This document shows, piece after piece, positions 7,516 to 16,031 of a stretch of DNA of 64,000 nt (the stretch's first letter is position 1; the number at the start of each line of letters is the position of its first letter). This stretch comes from Streptomyces sp. R41. GTDB lineage: Bacteria > Actinomycetota > Actinomycetes > Streptomycetales > Streptomycetaceae. The stretch lies in assembly GCF_041053055.1 (NCBI RefSeq), contig NZ_CP163443.1:8601001-8665000 (forward strand), read 5' to 3'. The notes beneath the pieces were generated by a model, which searched no databases, was not told the origin of the DNA, and was given only the letters and a program-made list of their open reading frames with translations. A program made the translations under genes and the position numbers.

Positions 7516-9000
7516 TCACCGGCGAGACGCCGTCACCGTCTCGGCCGGTGCCACGGCCTCGCTCGCCGCAGGACGCGGTGTCCGCACCAACATCAGTACC
7601 AGCGCGCCGGCGACCATCCCCGTCACACCCGCGGCCACCGACGCCGTGTTGAGCCCCGACGCGAAGGCGGCCCGCAGCGTGTGCTCGGACAGTGCGCCCC
7701 GCAGCGCCCCGGCGCCGCCGCCCGCCAGCGTGTGCGCCGCGTCGTGCGACAGCGTGTCCTGCATACGGGAGGTCAGCACCGTGCCGAAGACGGCCACTCC
7801 GAGCGCGTACCCGAGCTGGCGGACCGTGTTGACCGCGCCGCCCGCCATGCCCGCCCGCTCCGGCGGTACCGCTGCGAGCGCCGCGCCGGCGATGGCGGGG
7901 GAGACGAACCCTGTGCCGATTCCCACCAATACCAGGCCCGGCACCAGCACCGTCCAGCTCGCACCCGCGTCCAGTACGGCCTGGCACAGGGCGCCCGAGC
8001 CGATCAGCAGCAGCCCGCCGCCTATCGTCAGCCGCGCCGGAACCCCGTGCAGCAGCTTCCCTGCCAGGATCGCGACCACCACCGAGGCGCCCGTCATCGG
8101 CAGCAGGGTGAGCCCACCGCGCACCGGGCTCATGCCCAGCACCGTCTGCATCCAGGTCGACAGATACGGGATGACACCGAACGCTGCCCCGTTGAAGGCG
8201 AGCGCGCCCACCATCACGCCCACGAAAGCGGGCTTGCGCAGCAGCGACAGATCGAGCAGCGGATGGGCCGCCCGACGCTCGACGAGCACGAACGCGACCA
8301 GCGAGAGCGCCGCGAGCGCGAACGAGCCCGTCGTGACCGCCGACGTCCAGCCGTCGGACCCGGCCCGCACCACCCCGTACGTCGTCGCCCCCGCGAAGCA
8401 CGCGAACGCCGCCGTGCCCGCCCAGTCGATGCGCATGCCGCGTGGACCTCGCGACTCGGGCACGACCTTCAGCGTCAGCCACACCGACGCCACGCTCACC
8501 GGCAGGTTCACGAAGAAGATCCACCGCCAGCCGGGCCCCTCGGTGAGCAGCCCGCCAAGCACCGGCCCGACCGCGGCCGCGCTCCCGCTGACCGCACCCC
8601 ACACCCCGAGCGCCGCCGATCGCTGTCGCCCCTGGTAGACGGAGCCGAGCAGCGGCAGCGTCGTCGCGAACATCGCCGCCGCGCCCACGCCTTGCAGTGC
8701 GCGCGCGGCCACCAGCATCCCGGGCCCGGACGCCAGCCCGCACAGCAGCGACGCCACCGCGAAGAGCGCGACGCCCGCCACATGCACCCGGCGGCGGCCG
8801 AGGATGTCGGCCGCGGCCCCGACTGCCAGCAGCAGTGCGGCGAGAGCGAGCGCGTACCCGTCGATCACCCACTGCAGATCACCCAGTGACGCGTGCAGCG
8901 CCCGCGCCATGTCCGGCAGCGCGACGACCCCGATCGTCACGTCCAGCAACAACATGAAAGTCCCCAGGCACACCGCCGTGAGCGGCCCCCATGTACGCAT
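7516..9000 (-). CDS. MFS multidrug exporter, DHA2 (EmrB/QacA) type
   Basis: This 494-residue membrane protein has the length and pattern of 14-helix DHA2 drug:H+ antiporters. The start is an ATG at 9000 with AAGGAG upstream; it gives MRTWGPLTAVCLGTFMLLLDVTIGVVALPDM, where helix 1 carries the family 'motif D1' (LDVTIVNVALP-like). 'GAAADILGRRR' is the conserved loop 2-3 motif A. The last 25 residues are a basic, Ala-rich tail. It is divergent from an Lrp-type regulator with a shared 112-base promoter region, so the regulator probably controls export. The substrate is unknown. It could equally export an amino acid or metabolite, given the Lrp neighbour. Confidence 0.88.
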   Translation of the reverse strand: MRTWGPLTAVCLGTFMLLLDVTIGVVALPDMARALHASLGDLQWVIDGYALALAALLLAVGAAADILGRRRVHVAGVALFAVASLLCGLASGPGMLVAARALQGVGAAAMFATTLPLLGSVYQGRQRSAALGVWGAVSGSAAAVGPVLGGLLTEGPGWRWIFFVNLPVSVASVWLTLKVVPESRGPRGMRIDWAGTAAFACFAGATTYGVVRAGSDGWTSAVTTGSFALAALSLVAFVLVERRAAHPLLDLSLLRKPAFVGVMVGALAFNGAAFGVIPYLSTWMQTVLGMSPVRGGLTLLPMTGASVVVAILAGKLLHGVPARLTIGGGLLLIGSGALCQAVLDAGASWTVLVPGLVLVGIGTGFVSPAIAGAALAAVPPERAGMAGGAVNTVRQLGYALGVAVFGTVLTSRMQDTLSHDAAHTLAGGGAGALRGALSEHTLRAAFASGLNTASVAAGVTGMVAGALVLMLVRTPRPAASEAVAPAETVTASRR

Positions 9001-9019
9001 GTCCTCAACTCCTTGTGCC

Positions 9020-9044
9020 ACGGATGCGTATGCCTCCGTACGAT
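9020..9044. promoter_or_regulatory. Divergent promoter with a dyad (candidate Lrp site) and a TACGAT -10 box
   Basis: ACGGATGCGTATGCCTCCGT (9020-9039) is an imperfect dyad with ACGGA/TCCGT ends. It overlaps TACGAT (9039-9044), a good -10 hexamer for the rightward regulator gene. A -35 is less clear (TTGTGC at 9013). The arrangement suggests autoregulation plus control of the exporter. Confidence 0.45.
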
Positions 9045-9112
9045 GAGGTCGTGCCGGATGATCGCGGCGGTTACCGAGGTCCGATCGACGGAATCCGACA
9101 AGGACAGGCCTT

Positions 9113-10093
9113 ATGGAGATGGAATCCCACACCTTCGACAAACTCGATCTGCAGCTGTTGGCGGCACTGGAGGTGGACGGCCGGGCGCCCTTCAGCCGGA
9201 TCGCGGAGGTGCTGGGCGTCTCCGACCAGACGATCGCGCGGCGCTACCGCAGGCTGTGCGCCGAGGGCGGGCTCCGCGTCGTCGCCGTCCGCGACGCCCA
9301 AGCGCTCGGCCAGGACCACTGGATGCTGCGGCTGCGCTGCGCGCCCGACAACGCGGAGGCGATCGCGGACGCGCTGGCCAAGCGCCCCGACACCGCCTGG
9401 ATCGGGCTCGCATCGGGCGGTACCGAGGTGGTCTGCATGACGCGCCCCCGTAGCCCCGACGACCACGACGAACTGCTGCTCGGCAAGCTTCCGCGCACCC
9501 CGAGCATCATGGAGATCCGCGCCCACCAGCTGCTGCACCGCTTCTTCGGCGGACCCAACGGCTGGCTCGGCAAGTTCACCGTGCTGACGGACGATCAGAT
9601 CGCCGCGCTGCGCCCCGAGCCGCCGGGCATCACCGGCCCCGCCCGGATCGACCCCGAGGACGAGCCGCTGGTCGCCGCCCTCGAACGCGACGGACGCGCC
9701 ACCTACCCCGAGCTCCAACGGGCCACCGGCCGCTCGGAGTCCGCCGTCAAACGCCGGCTGGCCGGGCTGATCGCCTCCGGCGCCGTGTACATCGACGTCG
9801 AGTACCACTCCGAGATCCTCGGCTACCCCCTCGCCGCCTGCCTGTGGATCACGGCCGCCCCCGCCGCGCTCCACTCCGTCGGCCAGGCTCTCGCCACCCA
9901 CGACGAGATCGCCTTCGCCTCCGCGACAGCGGGCCCCTCCAACGTCGTCGTGACCGCCGTAGCGCGCGACACGGCGGGCCTCTACGCCTACCTGAGCGAG
10001 GGGCTCGGCCGCCTCGAAGGCGTGCAGTACGTCGAGACGACGCCGTTCCTGCGCAGGGTCAAGCAGCTCACCTACGCGAGGCCGGCACGCTAG
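9113..10093 (+). CDS. Double-domain Lrp/AsnC-family transcriptional regulator
   Basis: This 326-residue protein is about twice the usual Lrp length and has two Lrp units in tandem. The first winged HTH, LDLQLLAALEVDGRAPFSRIAEVLGVSDQTIARRYRRL, is at about residues 11-47. The second, LVAALERDGRATYPELQRATGRSESAVKRRL, is near 184-214. Each is followed by an AsnC-type beta-alpha ligand domain. The start at 9113 (ATG, AAGGACAGG upstream) has an alternative two codons later. It is divergent from the MFS exporter and probably senses a small amino-acid-like effector to control that gene and itself. Tandem Lrp proteins are frequent in streptomycetes. Confidence 0.9.
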   Translation: MEMESHTFDKLDLQLLAALEVDGRAPFSRIAEVLGVSDQTIARRYRRLCAEGGLRVVAVRDAQALGQDHWMLRLRCAPDNAEAIADALAKRPDTAWIGLASGGTEVVCMTRPRSPDDHDELLLGKLPRTPSIMEIRAHQLLHRFFGGPNGWLGKFTVLTDDQIAALRPEPPGITGPARIDPEDEPLVAALERDGRATYPELQRATGRSESAVKRRLAGLIASGAVYIDVEYHSEILGYPLAACLWITAAPAALHSVGQALATHDEIAFASATAGPSNVVVTAVARDTAGLYAYLSEGLGRLEGVQYVETTPFLRRVKQLTYARPAR

Positions 10094-10146
10094 GCGCCGG
10101 TGCGCCGGCGCGCTCGCGCAGCTGCCGGCGGAACGTTCGGGAGGGC

Positions 10147-10680
10147 CTAGGCCTGGTACTCCGTGAGGTCGATCCCGTACACCCGCAGATCGTGCCCCGT
10201 CTCCGCGTCCCGCGCCGTGCTCTCCGCCCGCATTCCGAGTTTGTCCAGCACGTTCGCGGACGCGGTGTCGCTCGTCCGGCATACGGCGACGACCCGGTCG
10301 AGACCGCGGTCCTGAAGAGCGAACTCGAGCGTGGCCTGCGCCGCCTCCGACGCGTACCCCTGCCCCCAGAACGGCCGCCCGAGCCGCCAGGCGATCGCCA
10401 CCTGACCCGCGACGTCGGGCGGTGAGTCCGGAACGTACAGGCCCACCGCTCCGGCCAGCTCACCGGATCCGAGGAGCTCGACGGCGAAGATCCCGAAGCC
10501 CTCCTCGTCCCACTCCTCCTCCCACGCCTCGATGTCCTCGGCGGTCTCTTCCAAGGAGCGCGGCGTACCGTCGCCGACCCAGCGCATCACCTCGGGATCG
10601 GCGTGGATCTCGGACAGGGGGACAAGGTCGTCATCCAGCCAGCGGCGCAGGAGAAGACGGGGGGTGCGGATCTCGCTCAT
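10147..10680 (-). CDS. GNAT-family N-acetyltransferase (RimJ/RimL-like)
   Basis: At 177 residues it is typical of the RimL-type GNAT branch. It opens with IRTPRLLLRRWLDDDLVPLSEIHADPEVMRWVGDG, the usual first strand and helices. It then has GAVGLYV (strand 4), 'AWRLGRPFWGQGYASEAAQATLEFAL' with the Q/R-x-x-G-x-A acetyl-CoA pyrophosphate loop written GQGYAS, and 'SANVLDKLGMR', the conserved Asn-x-x-x-x-K-x-G-M end motif. Such enzymes acetylate protein N-termini, amino acids or antibiotics in the cytosol; the acceptor cannot be told. It stands alone between convergent and co-directional neighbours. Confidence 0.88.
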   Translation of the reverse strand: MSEIRTPRLLLRRWLDDDLVPLSEIHADPEVMRWVGDGTPRSLEETAEDIEAWEEEWDEEGFGIFAVELLGSGELAGAVGLYVPDSPPDVAGQVAIAWRLGRPFWGQGYASEAAQATLEFALQDRGLDRVVAVCRTSDTASANVLDKLGMRAESTARDAETGHDLRVYGIDLTEYQA

Positions 10681-10758
10681 GGCCCCATCCTGCCCTTCTG
10701 CTTCCTACCAGCGCTCACCGCACCGGGCGTCAGCCTCCCGCTGCCTGGTGTCGAGGCA

Positions 10759-11625
10759 TCACGATCTCCCGTGCAACCGGACCCCGCCACTCAGGATCGC
10801 CGCCGCCAGCGCGTCCGCCGCCTCCTGCGCGGACGTCCGGCGCCGCCCGTGCACCAGGACGAAGTCGACCTCGCCGAGTTCCGGCAGTCCCGCCCGCTCC
10901 GGTACCCGGACCAGCCCCGGCGGGACGAGTCCCCGTGAGTGGGCCATCACGCCCAGGCCCGCGCGGGCGGCGGCGATGAGGCCGTTGAGGCTGCCGCTGG
11001 TGCAGGCGATGCGCCACGGCCGGCCCTGGCGTTCCAGGGCTTCGAGGGCGAGGGCGCGGGTGATGCCCGGGGGAGGGTAGACGATCAGGGGCACCGGGCG
11101 GTCAGGGTCGAGGCGCAGGCGTTCCGCACCGATCCACACCAGGCGGTCGTGCCAGACGAGCTCGCCGCGCGGGTCCTCGGGCCGCCGCTTCGCCAGCACC
11201 AGGTCGAGCCTGCCCGCCGCGAGCTGCTCGTGGAGCGTGCCGGACAGCTCGACCGTCAGCTCCAGGTCCACCTCGGGATGGTCGTACCGGAAGCCCTCCA
11301 GGATCTCCGGCAGCCGGGTGAGGACGAAGTCCTCTGACGCGCCGAAGCGCAACCGGCCGCGCAGCCGCGTCCCGGTGAAGAACGCCGTCGCCTGCTCCTG
11401 CACCTCCAGGATCCGGCGCGCGAAGCCGAGCATCGCCTCGCCGTCCTCCGTGAGCTCCACGGAGTGCGTGTCCCGGGCGAACAGCTGACGCCCGGCGGTG
11501 TCCTCGAGACGGCGTACGTGCTGGCTGACCGTGGACTGACGCAGCCCGAGGCGCCGCGCGGCCCGGGTGAAGCTCAGGGTTTGGGCCACCGCCAGGAAGG
11601 TACGCAGCTGCGACGGGTCGTACAT
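10759..11625 (-). CDS. LysR-type transcriptional regulator
   Basis: This 288-residue protein has the full LysR layout. The N-terminal winged HTH is LRTFLAVAQTLSFTRAARRLGLRQSTVSQHVRRLE (residues 7-41), followed by the linker helix and an effector-binding domain beginning LRGRLRFGASEDFVLTRLPEIL at about 90. The start is an ATG at 11625. It is divergent from the bile-acid-symporter-like permease, with a LysR-type dyad 12 bases upstream of its start codon, so it probably controls the permease and itself. The effector is unknown, possibly the permease substrate. Confidence 0.92.
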   Translation of the reverse strand: MYDPSQLRTFLAVAQTLSFTRAARRLGLRQSTVSQHVRRLEDTAGRQLFARDTHSVELTEDGEAMLGFARRILEVQEQATAFFTGTRLRGRLRFGASEDFVLTRLPEILEGFRYDHPEVDLELTVELSGTLHEQLAAGRLDLVLAKRRPEDPRGELVWHDRLVWIGAERLRLDPDRPVPLIVYPPPGITRALALEALERQGRPWRIACTSGSLNGLIAAARAGLGVMAHSRGLVPPGLVRVPERAGLPELGEVDFVLVHGRRRTSAQEAADALAAAILSGGVRLHGRS

Positions 11626-11636
11626 GGTTTCACGTT

Positions 11637-11651
11637 ATCGCGATTCGCAAT
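11637..11651. promoter_or_regulatory. LysR-type binding site between the divergent regulator and permease genes
   Basis: ATCGCGATTCGCAAT is a 15-base dyad with one mismatched pair and fits the LysR consensus T-N11-A (ATC-N9-AAT). It sits 12 bases from the LysR start codon and 51 bases from the permease start, the expected place for autorepression and activation. Confidence 0.6.
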
Positions 11652-11701
11652 GACAGTCAGAGCGGTATGACGGATTCCCGATTGCGGGTCGGAGGAGGAC
11701 G

Positions 11702-12811
11702 ATGGAGAGGGCACGACCCGACCTCGTACGACGACGCACAGAACCGAGCAGTGGAGCACCGTTGAAACGCCTGCAGTGGCCGAGTTGGATGCCGATCGAC
11801 CCGTACATCCTGCTGTTGCTCGGGACGGTGGGCCTCGCGGCCCTCTTCCCGGCGCGGGGTACGGGCGCCGACGTCGCCTCGGGCGCGTCCACGGCCGCGA
11901 TCGCCTTCCTGTTCTTCCTCTACGGGGCGCGCCTGTCCACCCGCGAGGCGGTCGAGGGGCTCAGGCACTGGCGGCTCCACGGCACGGTCCTGGCCTGCAC
12001 CTTCGTGATCTTCCCGCTGCTCGGCCTCGCCGCGCGCGGCCTCGAGCCGGTCTTCCTGACGCACAACCTCTACACCGGCCTCCTCTTCCTCACGCTCGTC
12101 CCCTCGACCATCCAGTCGTCGATCGCGTTCACCTCCATAGCGCGGGGCAATGTGCCCGCCGCGATCTGCGCGGGCTCCTTCTCCTCGCTCGCGGGCATCG
12201 TGATCACCCCGCTGCTCGCGGCGTCCCTGCTGGGCAACAGCGGCGGCGGATTCTCCGCGGACGCGCTCGTCAAGATCGTGCTGCAGTTGCTGGTGCCCTT
12301 CATGGCGGGGCAGGTGCTGCGCCGCTGGATCGGCGGGTTCATCACGCGGCACAAGAAGGTCCTCGGATACGTCGACCGAGGCTCGATCCTGCTCGTCGTC
12401 TACACGGCCTTCAGCGAGGGCATGGTGAAGGGCATCTGGCACCAGGTGAGCCCGGTCAGGCTGGCCGGACTCCTGGTCGTCGAGGCCGCGATGCTCGCCG
12501 TGATGCTCGCGCTCACCTGGTACGGCGCGAAGGCCCTGCGCTTCAACCGGGAGGACCGGATCGCGATCCAGTTCGCCGGGTCGAAGAAGTCCCTCGCCTC
12601 CGGGCTCCCCATGGCCAGCGTGCTGTTCGGCGCGCACGCCTCGCTCGCCGTGCTGCCGCTGATGCTCTTCCACCAGATGCAGCTCATGGTGTGCGCGGTG
12701 ATCGCCAAGCGCCGCGCCCGTGACCCCGAGGCCGCCGAGACGGCTACGACCCCGGTCCCGCCAGTCGCAGAGTCACGAATCTCGGTCGGTACAGGGACAC
12801 GTTCCGGCTGA
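11702..12811 (+). CDS. Bile acid:sodium symporter-like permease (SBF-like/PF13593 type)
   Basis: This 369-residue protein has about ten membrane segments. Characteristic pieces are FLFFLYGARLSTREA, TLVPSTIQSSIAFTSIARGN (the family's helix-break region) and AGSFSSLAGIVITPLLAASL. The ATG at 11702 has a strong GGAGGAGG ribosome site. A TTG at 11762, with GGAG upstream, would start at the conserved KRLQWPSWMPIDPYILLLLG and remove 20 unconserved residues, so it remains possible. These carriers move organic anions with Na+ across the plasma membrane. It is divergent from the LysR gene. Its 3' end overlaps the convergent propeller gene by 68 bases. Confidence 0.88.
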   Translation: MERARPDLVRRRTEPSSGAPLKRLQWPSWMPIDPYILLLLGTVGLAALFPARGTGADVASGASTAAIAFLFFLYGARLSTREAVEGLRHWRLHGTVLACTFVIFPLLGLAARGLEPVFLTHNLYTGLLFLTLVPSTIQSSIAFTSIARGNVPAAICAGSFSSLAGIVITPLLAASLLGNSGGGFSADALVKIVLQLLVPFMAGQVLRRWIGGFITRHKKVLGYVDRGSILLVVYTAFSEGMVKGIWHQVSPVRLAGLLVVEAAMLAVMLALTWYGAKALRFNREDRIAIQFAGSKKSLASGLPMASVLFGAHASLAVLPLMLFHQMQLMVCAVIAKRRARDPEAAETATTPVPPVAESRISVGTGTRSG

Positions 12812-13982
12812 GGTTCGCCTGCGCCGCGGCGCCCGTCGCGTCCAGCCAGTTGACGTCGTAGCTGAGCACGATCCCGTCCCCGTCGCTCAGCTCAGGGTGC
12901 GCCTGCGGGTTGTACGCCGCGACGTCGCCCTCGGGCAGCGACGGGCTGAAGCTCCGGGTGGGCCCGTGCCAGGGGCCGGTCGGCGAGCACGCCCAGTACG
13001 AGGTGATCGTCGTCAGGCCCGCCGTACCAGCCGCCATCGTGAACAGCACATACGTACCGCCGTCGCGCACCACCGTGAACGTGCTGCCCACGCCCGTGAG
13101 CCGTCCGTCCCCGAGCACCGGCGCCGGACGCGCCCGCACCGCCCATCCCGAGCCGTTCCAGTACTCCCAGGCCCCCGGCTCGGCGAGCCTGCCGCGCGGC
13201 ACGCGCGCCACGTACGCCTTCGAGGCGGGGCGCGCGGCGGCCTGCCCGTCGTCACCGCCGAAGACGTACGTCCAGTCGCCCGCGTCGACCGCCGAGGTGC
13301 CGAACAGCACCCGCTGTGAGGCGTCCGCCACCGAACGCTGGTCCAGGACCGTCGTGATGCCTTCGAGGCGCAGGTCCGGCAGTGAGAGCGTGGCGACCTC
13401 GGTGGCGGTGGGTACGCCGTAGATCCACGGGGCCTGGCCCGTCGTACGGGTCCACAGCAGGACGCGTACGACCTTCTCCGAGGAGCCGGGGGAGCGGGGC
13501 TCGACGCGTGCCGCGACCGGCCAGCGCCACTGCTGCGGCCCCGGGTCCGGGAACAGGGGCGCGGGAAGTGTGGTTTGCAGACGGCCCTCGCGGGACATCA
13601 CGACGGCCGAATTGCGCACGAGAGGCGCGCTCGTGTCGCGCCAGGCGTACGACTCTCCGACCGGGTTCGGCGGCCCGTGCACCAGGCCCAGATAGGTGTC
13701 GGAGAACAGCCACAGCACCCGCCCGTCCGGCAGCCGCACCGAGTGGGTGCCGTCGCCGCCGGTCCAGTCGTCGGTGCGGCCGGCGTCGTCCCCGTACCGG
13801 GCGAACTCGCCCGTGAGTTTCGCGTCCGAGGTCCAGGACCTGAGCGTACGAGCCGTGCATGCGCCGCCGCCCTCCCGGTCGTGGTCCGGGAGGGCGGTGA
13901 GCAGCACGGCCGCGCAGACCAGGGCCAGCAGAATGCCCAGCCCGGTCCCGTTCTGCCGTCGTGCTCGTGCGTCGTCGGGCAC
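12744..13982 (-). CDS. Secreted or membrane-anchored beta-propeller protein (DUF4185/GH43-like fold)
   Basis: Starting from a GTG at 13982, this 412-residue protein has an N-terminal hydrophobic segment (GLGILLALVCAAVLLTAL) that can act as a signal anchor. The repeat-rich body includes WTGGDGTHSVRLPDGRVLWLFSDTYLG, SYAWRDTSAPLVRNSAVV and 'YNPQAHPELSDGDGIVLSYDVNW'. The 'FSDTYLG' and 'VLSYDVNW' features resemble DUF4185/DUF5005 five-bladed propellers related to glycoside hydrolases. It lies 10 bases after the sialidase stop on the same strand, so it is probably co-transcribed and acts outside the cell on the same glycans. Catalytic residues are not certain. Confidence 0.65.
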   Translation of the reverse strand: MPDDARARRQNGTGLGILLALVCAAVLLTALPDHDREGGGACTARTLRSWTSDAKLTGEFARYGDDAGRTDDWTGGDGTHSVRLPDGRVLWLFSDTYLGLVHGPPNPVGESYAWRDTSAPLVRNSAVVMSREGRLQTTLPAPLFPDPGPQQWRWPVAARVEPRSPGSSEKVVRVLLWTRTTGQAPWIYGVPTATEVATLSLPDLRLEGITTVLDQRSVADASQRVLFGTSAVDAGDWTYVFGGDDGQAAARPASKAYVARVPRGRLAEPGAWEYWNGSGWAVRARPAPVLGDGRLTGVGSTFTVVRDGGTYVLFTMAAGTAGLTTITSYWACSPTGPWHGPTRSFSPSLPEGDVAAYNPQAHPELSDGDGIVLSYDVNWLDATGAAAQANLSRNVSLYRPRFVTLRLAGPGS

Positions 13983-13992
13983 GGACGGGACG

Positions 13993-15900
13993 TTAGTGGT
14001 CTGCGCTCACATGGTCCATGGGCAGCCACAGCACGGTGTCCCGAGTCATCCTCTGCGAGGGCGCCGCCGCCAGCTCGTCGTCGCTCAACGCCCGGTCGAA
14101 GACCCGTACGTCGTCGATCGCACCGGTGAAGAACGCCCGGCTGTCCATCCGTTGGCCGATGTGCACCCCGAACGGCGAGTCGCGGCTGACCGATCCGGGC
14201 ACGTCGGCGGTACTGACCGTCGTACCGTCGACGAACAGCGTGAGCTGCCCGCCGCCGCGGCGCAGCGCCAGATGGTGCCATTGGCCGTCGTTGTACGCGC
14301 CCGTGGAGCGGACGGACGCGGACGTCGGGGCAGACGCGCCGTTCCTGGTGGTGATCAGTCCGGTGATCCGGTTGGACGCGGGCTCGCCGCGCAGCCACAC
14401 CTGCGGTTGCGTCGTCCCGATCCCGCCCATCCACAGCAGCGGCTGCTCACCGGTGGTGGCGGTGTAGCGGAACCACAAGGACGCCGTGAAGTCCTTCGTC
14501 CCGAGCGGCAGTCGGTCCTGATACGGCAGTCGTACGGCGTCGTCGGTGCCGTCGAAGGCGAGCGCGCCGCCGAACACGCCCTCCGTCTCCTGGGCGCCGC
14601 CGAGGACCGCGGCCCGCTTGGTGCCCGGAGCGAGGTCGGCCGTCGTCGGGTCCGGGCCACGGCGTGGCTTGAGCCAGTCCTCGGTGAACCGGGCGAAGCG
14701 GATCTCGTCGCGTGCGTCGACCGCGCCGCCCTCATACATCAGACCCACGGTGTCGCCGTCGACGCGGACCATGTCCGAGTACCCGGACCAGTCCGTGGTG
14801 ACGACCGTGCCGCGGTCCACGCTGTCCCAGGTGCGCCCGCCGTCGTACGAGGAGCGGATCATCATCGTCCGGCGGCGGTCCGGGTCGCCGGGGCAGGACA
14901 GCAGGATCCGGTCGCCGAGGCGCAGGGTGGAGCCCTGGACCTGGGGCGCGTAGAGGTCCGGGATGTCGCGGAAGGGGGTCACGAAGCTGACGCCGCCGTC
15001 GCGGCTGACGGCCTGGGTGCGGTGGCCGAGGTCCGTACCGTCCTGCTCGCGCCCGCTGACGAGGACGGAGCCGTCGGTGCGTTCGGTGAGCGCCATCTCG
15101 GACGGCTTCTGGCGGAAGGTGCCGTCGTCGGCGATCGGCCACGAGTCGCTCGCGCCGATGTCCCAGTGCTCGCCGCCGTCGTCACTGGTGATGAGCGCGG
15201 CGTTGTTGGCGGTGACCCGACTGCCGTTCCACGTCTCGGTGTTGACGCCGAAGACGAGCCGTCCCGCGTGCCGGCCCCGGGTCAGCTGGATGCCGTGCAC
15301 GGGCCCGGTGGCGTACCAGGAATTCCAGTTGGCCGGAAGGATCTCGTCGCTCAGGTCGCGCGGCTGCGACCAGGTGAGGCCGTCGTCGTCGCTGTACTGC
15401 AGGTGCGGGGTGCGGTCGCAGGGCACGGAGCAACTCGCGCTGTCCGTACGGCCCGTGTTGTACGTCTCGGCCAGCAGGATGCGGCCCGTCTCCCGGTCCA
15501 CGATGGGCGCGGGGTTGCCGTGCGTGTCGCCGCCGCCGTCGTTGACGACCTGGAGGGGGCCCCAGGTGCGCCCGCCGTCGGTGGAGCGCTTGACCACGAT
15601 GTCGATGTCGGCCGCGTCACCGCAGTTGAGGACGCGTCCTTCGGCGAACGCCAGCAGCGTGCCGTCGGTCGTCTTCACCACGGCCGGGATACGGAAGCAG
15701 GCGTAGCCGGGATCCTGGGAGGCCTTGAAGAGTACCTGCTGCTCGAACTCGCCTGTGGTGGAGGTCTGTTCGGCCCCTGCAGGGCCCGGCAGCGCGAGCA
15801 GTGCGGCGGTGGTGAGAACGGCGGTGAGGACGGCGGTGAGGGTGGATCTGAGACGTGTCTGAGGAGTGGATCTCGGGCGTGCGCGGAGACTTGACGGCAT
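13993..15900 (-). CDS. Secreted exo-alpha-sialidase with C-terminal LamG domain
   Basis: At 635 residues, it has a signal peptide (about 1-43, ending AGAEQT). The GH33 catalytic propeller (about 50-400) contains CFRIPAV, the family FRIP motif carrying the Arg of the triad, and several Asp boxes (STDGGRTW, YSDDDGLTW, TSDDGGEHW, SRDGGVSF, SYDGGRTW). A LamG/concanavalin-like domain follows at about 430-630, with FTASLWFRY and the closing 'GAIDDVRVFDRALSDDEL'. It should release terminal sialic acids from host or soil glycans outside the cell. No sialic acid uptake genes are adjacent. The upstream region carries a repeat that may be an operator. Confidence 0.93.
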   Translation of the reverse strand: MPSSLRARPRSTPQTRLRSTLTAVLTAVLTTAALLALPGPAGAEQTSTTGEFEQQVLFKASQDPGYACFRIPAVVKTTDGTLLAFAEGRVLNCGDAADIDIVVKRSTDGGRTWGPLQVVNDGGGDTHGNPAPIVDRETGRILLAETYNTGRTDSASCSVPCDRTPHLQYSDDDGLTWSQPRDLSDEILPANWNSWYATGPVHGIQLTRGRHAGRLVFGVNTETWNGSRVTANNAALITSDDGGEHWDIGASDSWPIADDGTFRQKPSEMALTERTDGSVLVSGREQDGTDLGHRTQAVSRDGGVSFVTPFRDIPDLYAPQVQGSTLRLGDRILLSCPGDPDRRRTMMIRSSYDGGRTWDSVDRGTVVTTDWSGYSDMVRVDGDTVGLMYEGGAVDARDEIRFARFTEDWLKPRRGPDPTTADLAPGTKRAAVLGGAQETEGVFGGALAFDGTDDAVRLPYQDRLPLGTKDFTASLWFRYTATTGEQPLLWMGGIGTTQPQVWLRGEPASNRITGLITTRNGASAPTSASVRSTGAYNDGQWHHLALRRGGGQLTLFVDGTTVSTADVPGSVSRDSPFGVHIGQRMDSRAFFTGAIDDVRVFDRALSDDELAAAPSQRMTRDTVLWLPMDHVSADH

Positions 15901-15943
15901 GGTGCGACCTGCCCTTCATGCGTCTGGGCAATCCGGATACTCT

Positions 15944-15971
15944 GGACATCCAACATCCCACGTCCAACGTT
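15944..15971. promoter_or_regulatory. Direct-repeat operator-like element upstream of the sialidase
   Basis: On the plus strand the element reads as spaced TCCAAC units (GGACATCCAACAT, then ACGTCCAACGTT) 14 bases apart, 44-71 bases upstream of the sialidase start. On its own strand this gives two GTTGGA units. Repeated GTTGGA/ACATCC elements precede other streptomycete carbohydrate genes, often with GntR or LacI control; here that is inference. Confidence 0.4.
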
Positions 15972-16031
15972 CGCGTCACAGACGCTACTTGGGCTCTCAG
16001 GCACCCCACAAGAAGCGTGCACCGGTCGTGT

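Noticed and set aside
7214..8872. Long open frame on the minus strand overlapping the MFS exporter in another frame
   Set aside because: It is a GC-rich shadow: composition is Arg/Gly/Ala dominated, it matches no family, and the overlapping frame has clear membrane-transporter motifs.
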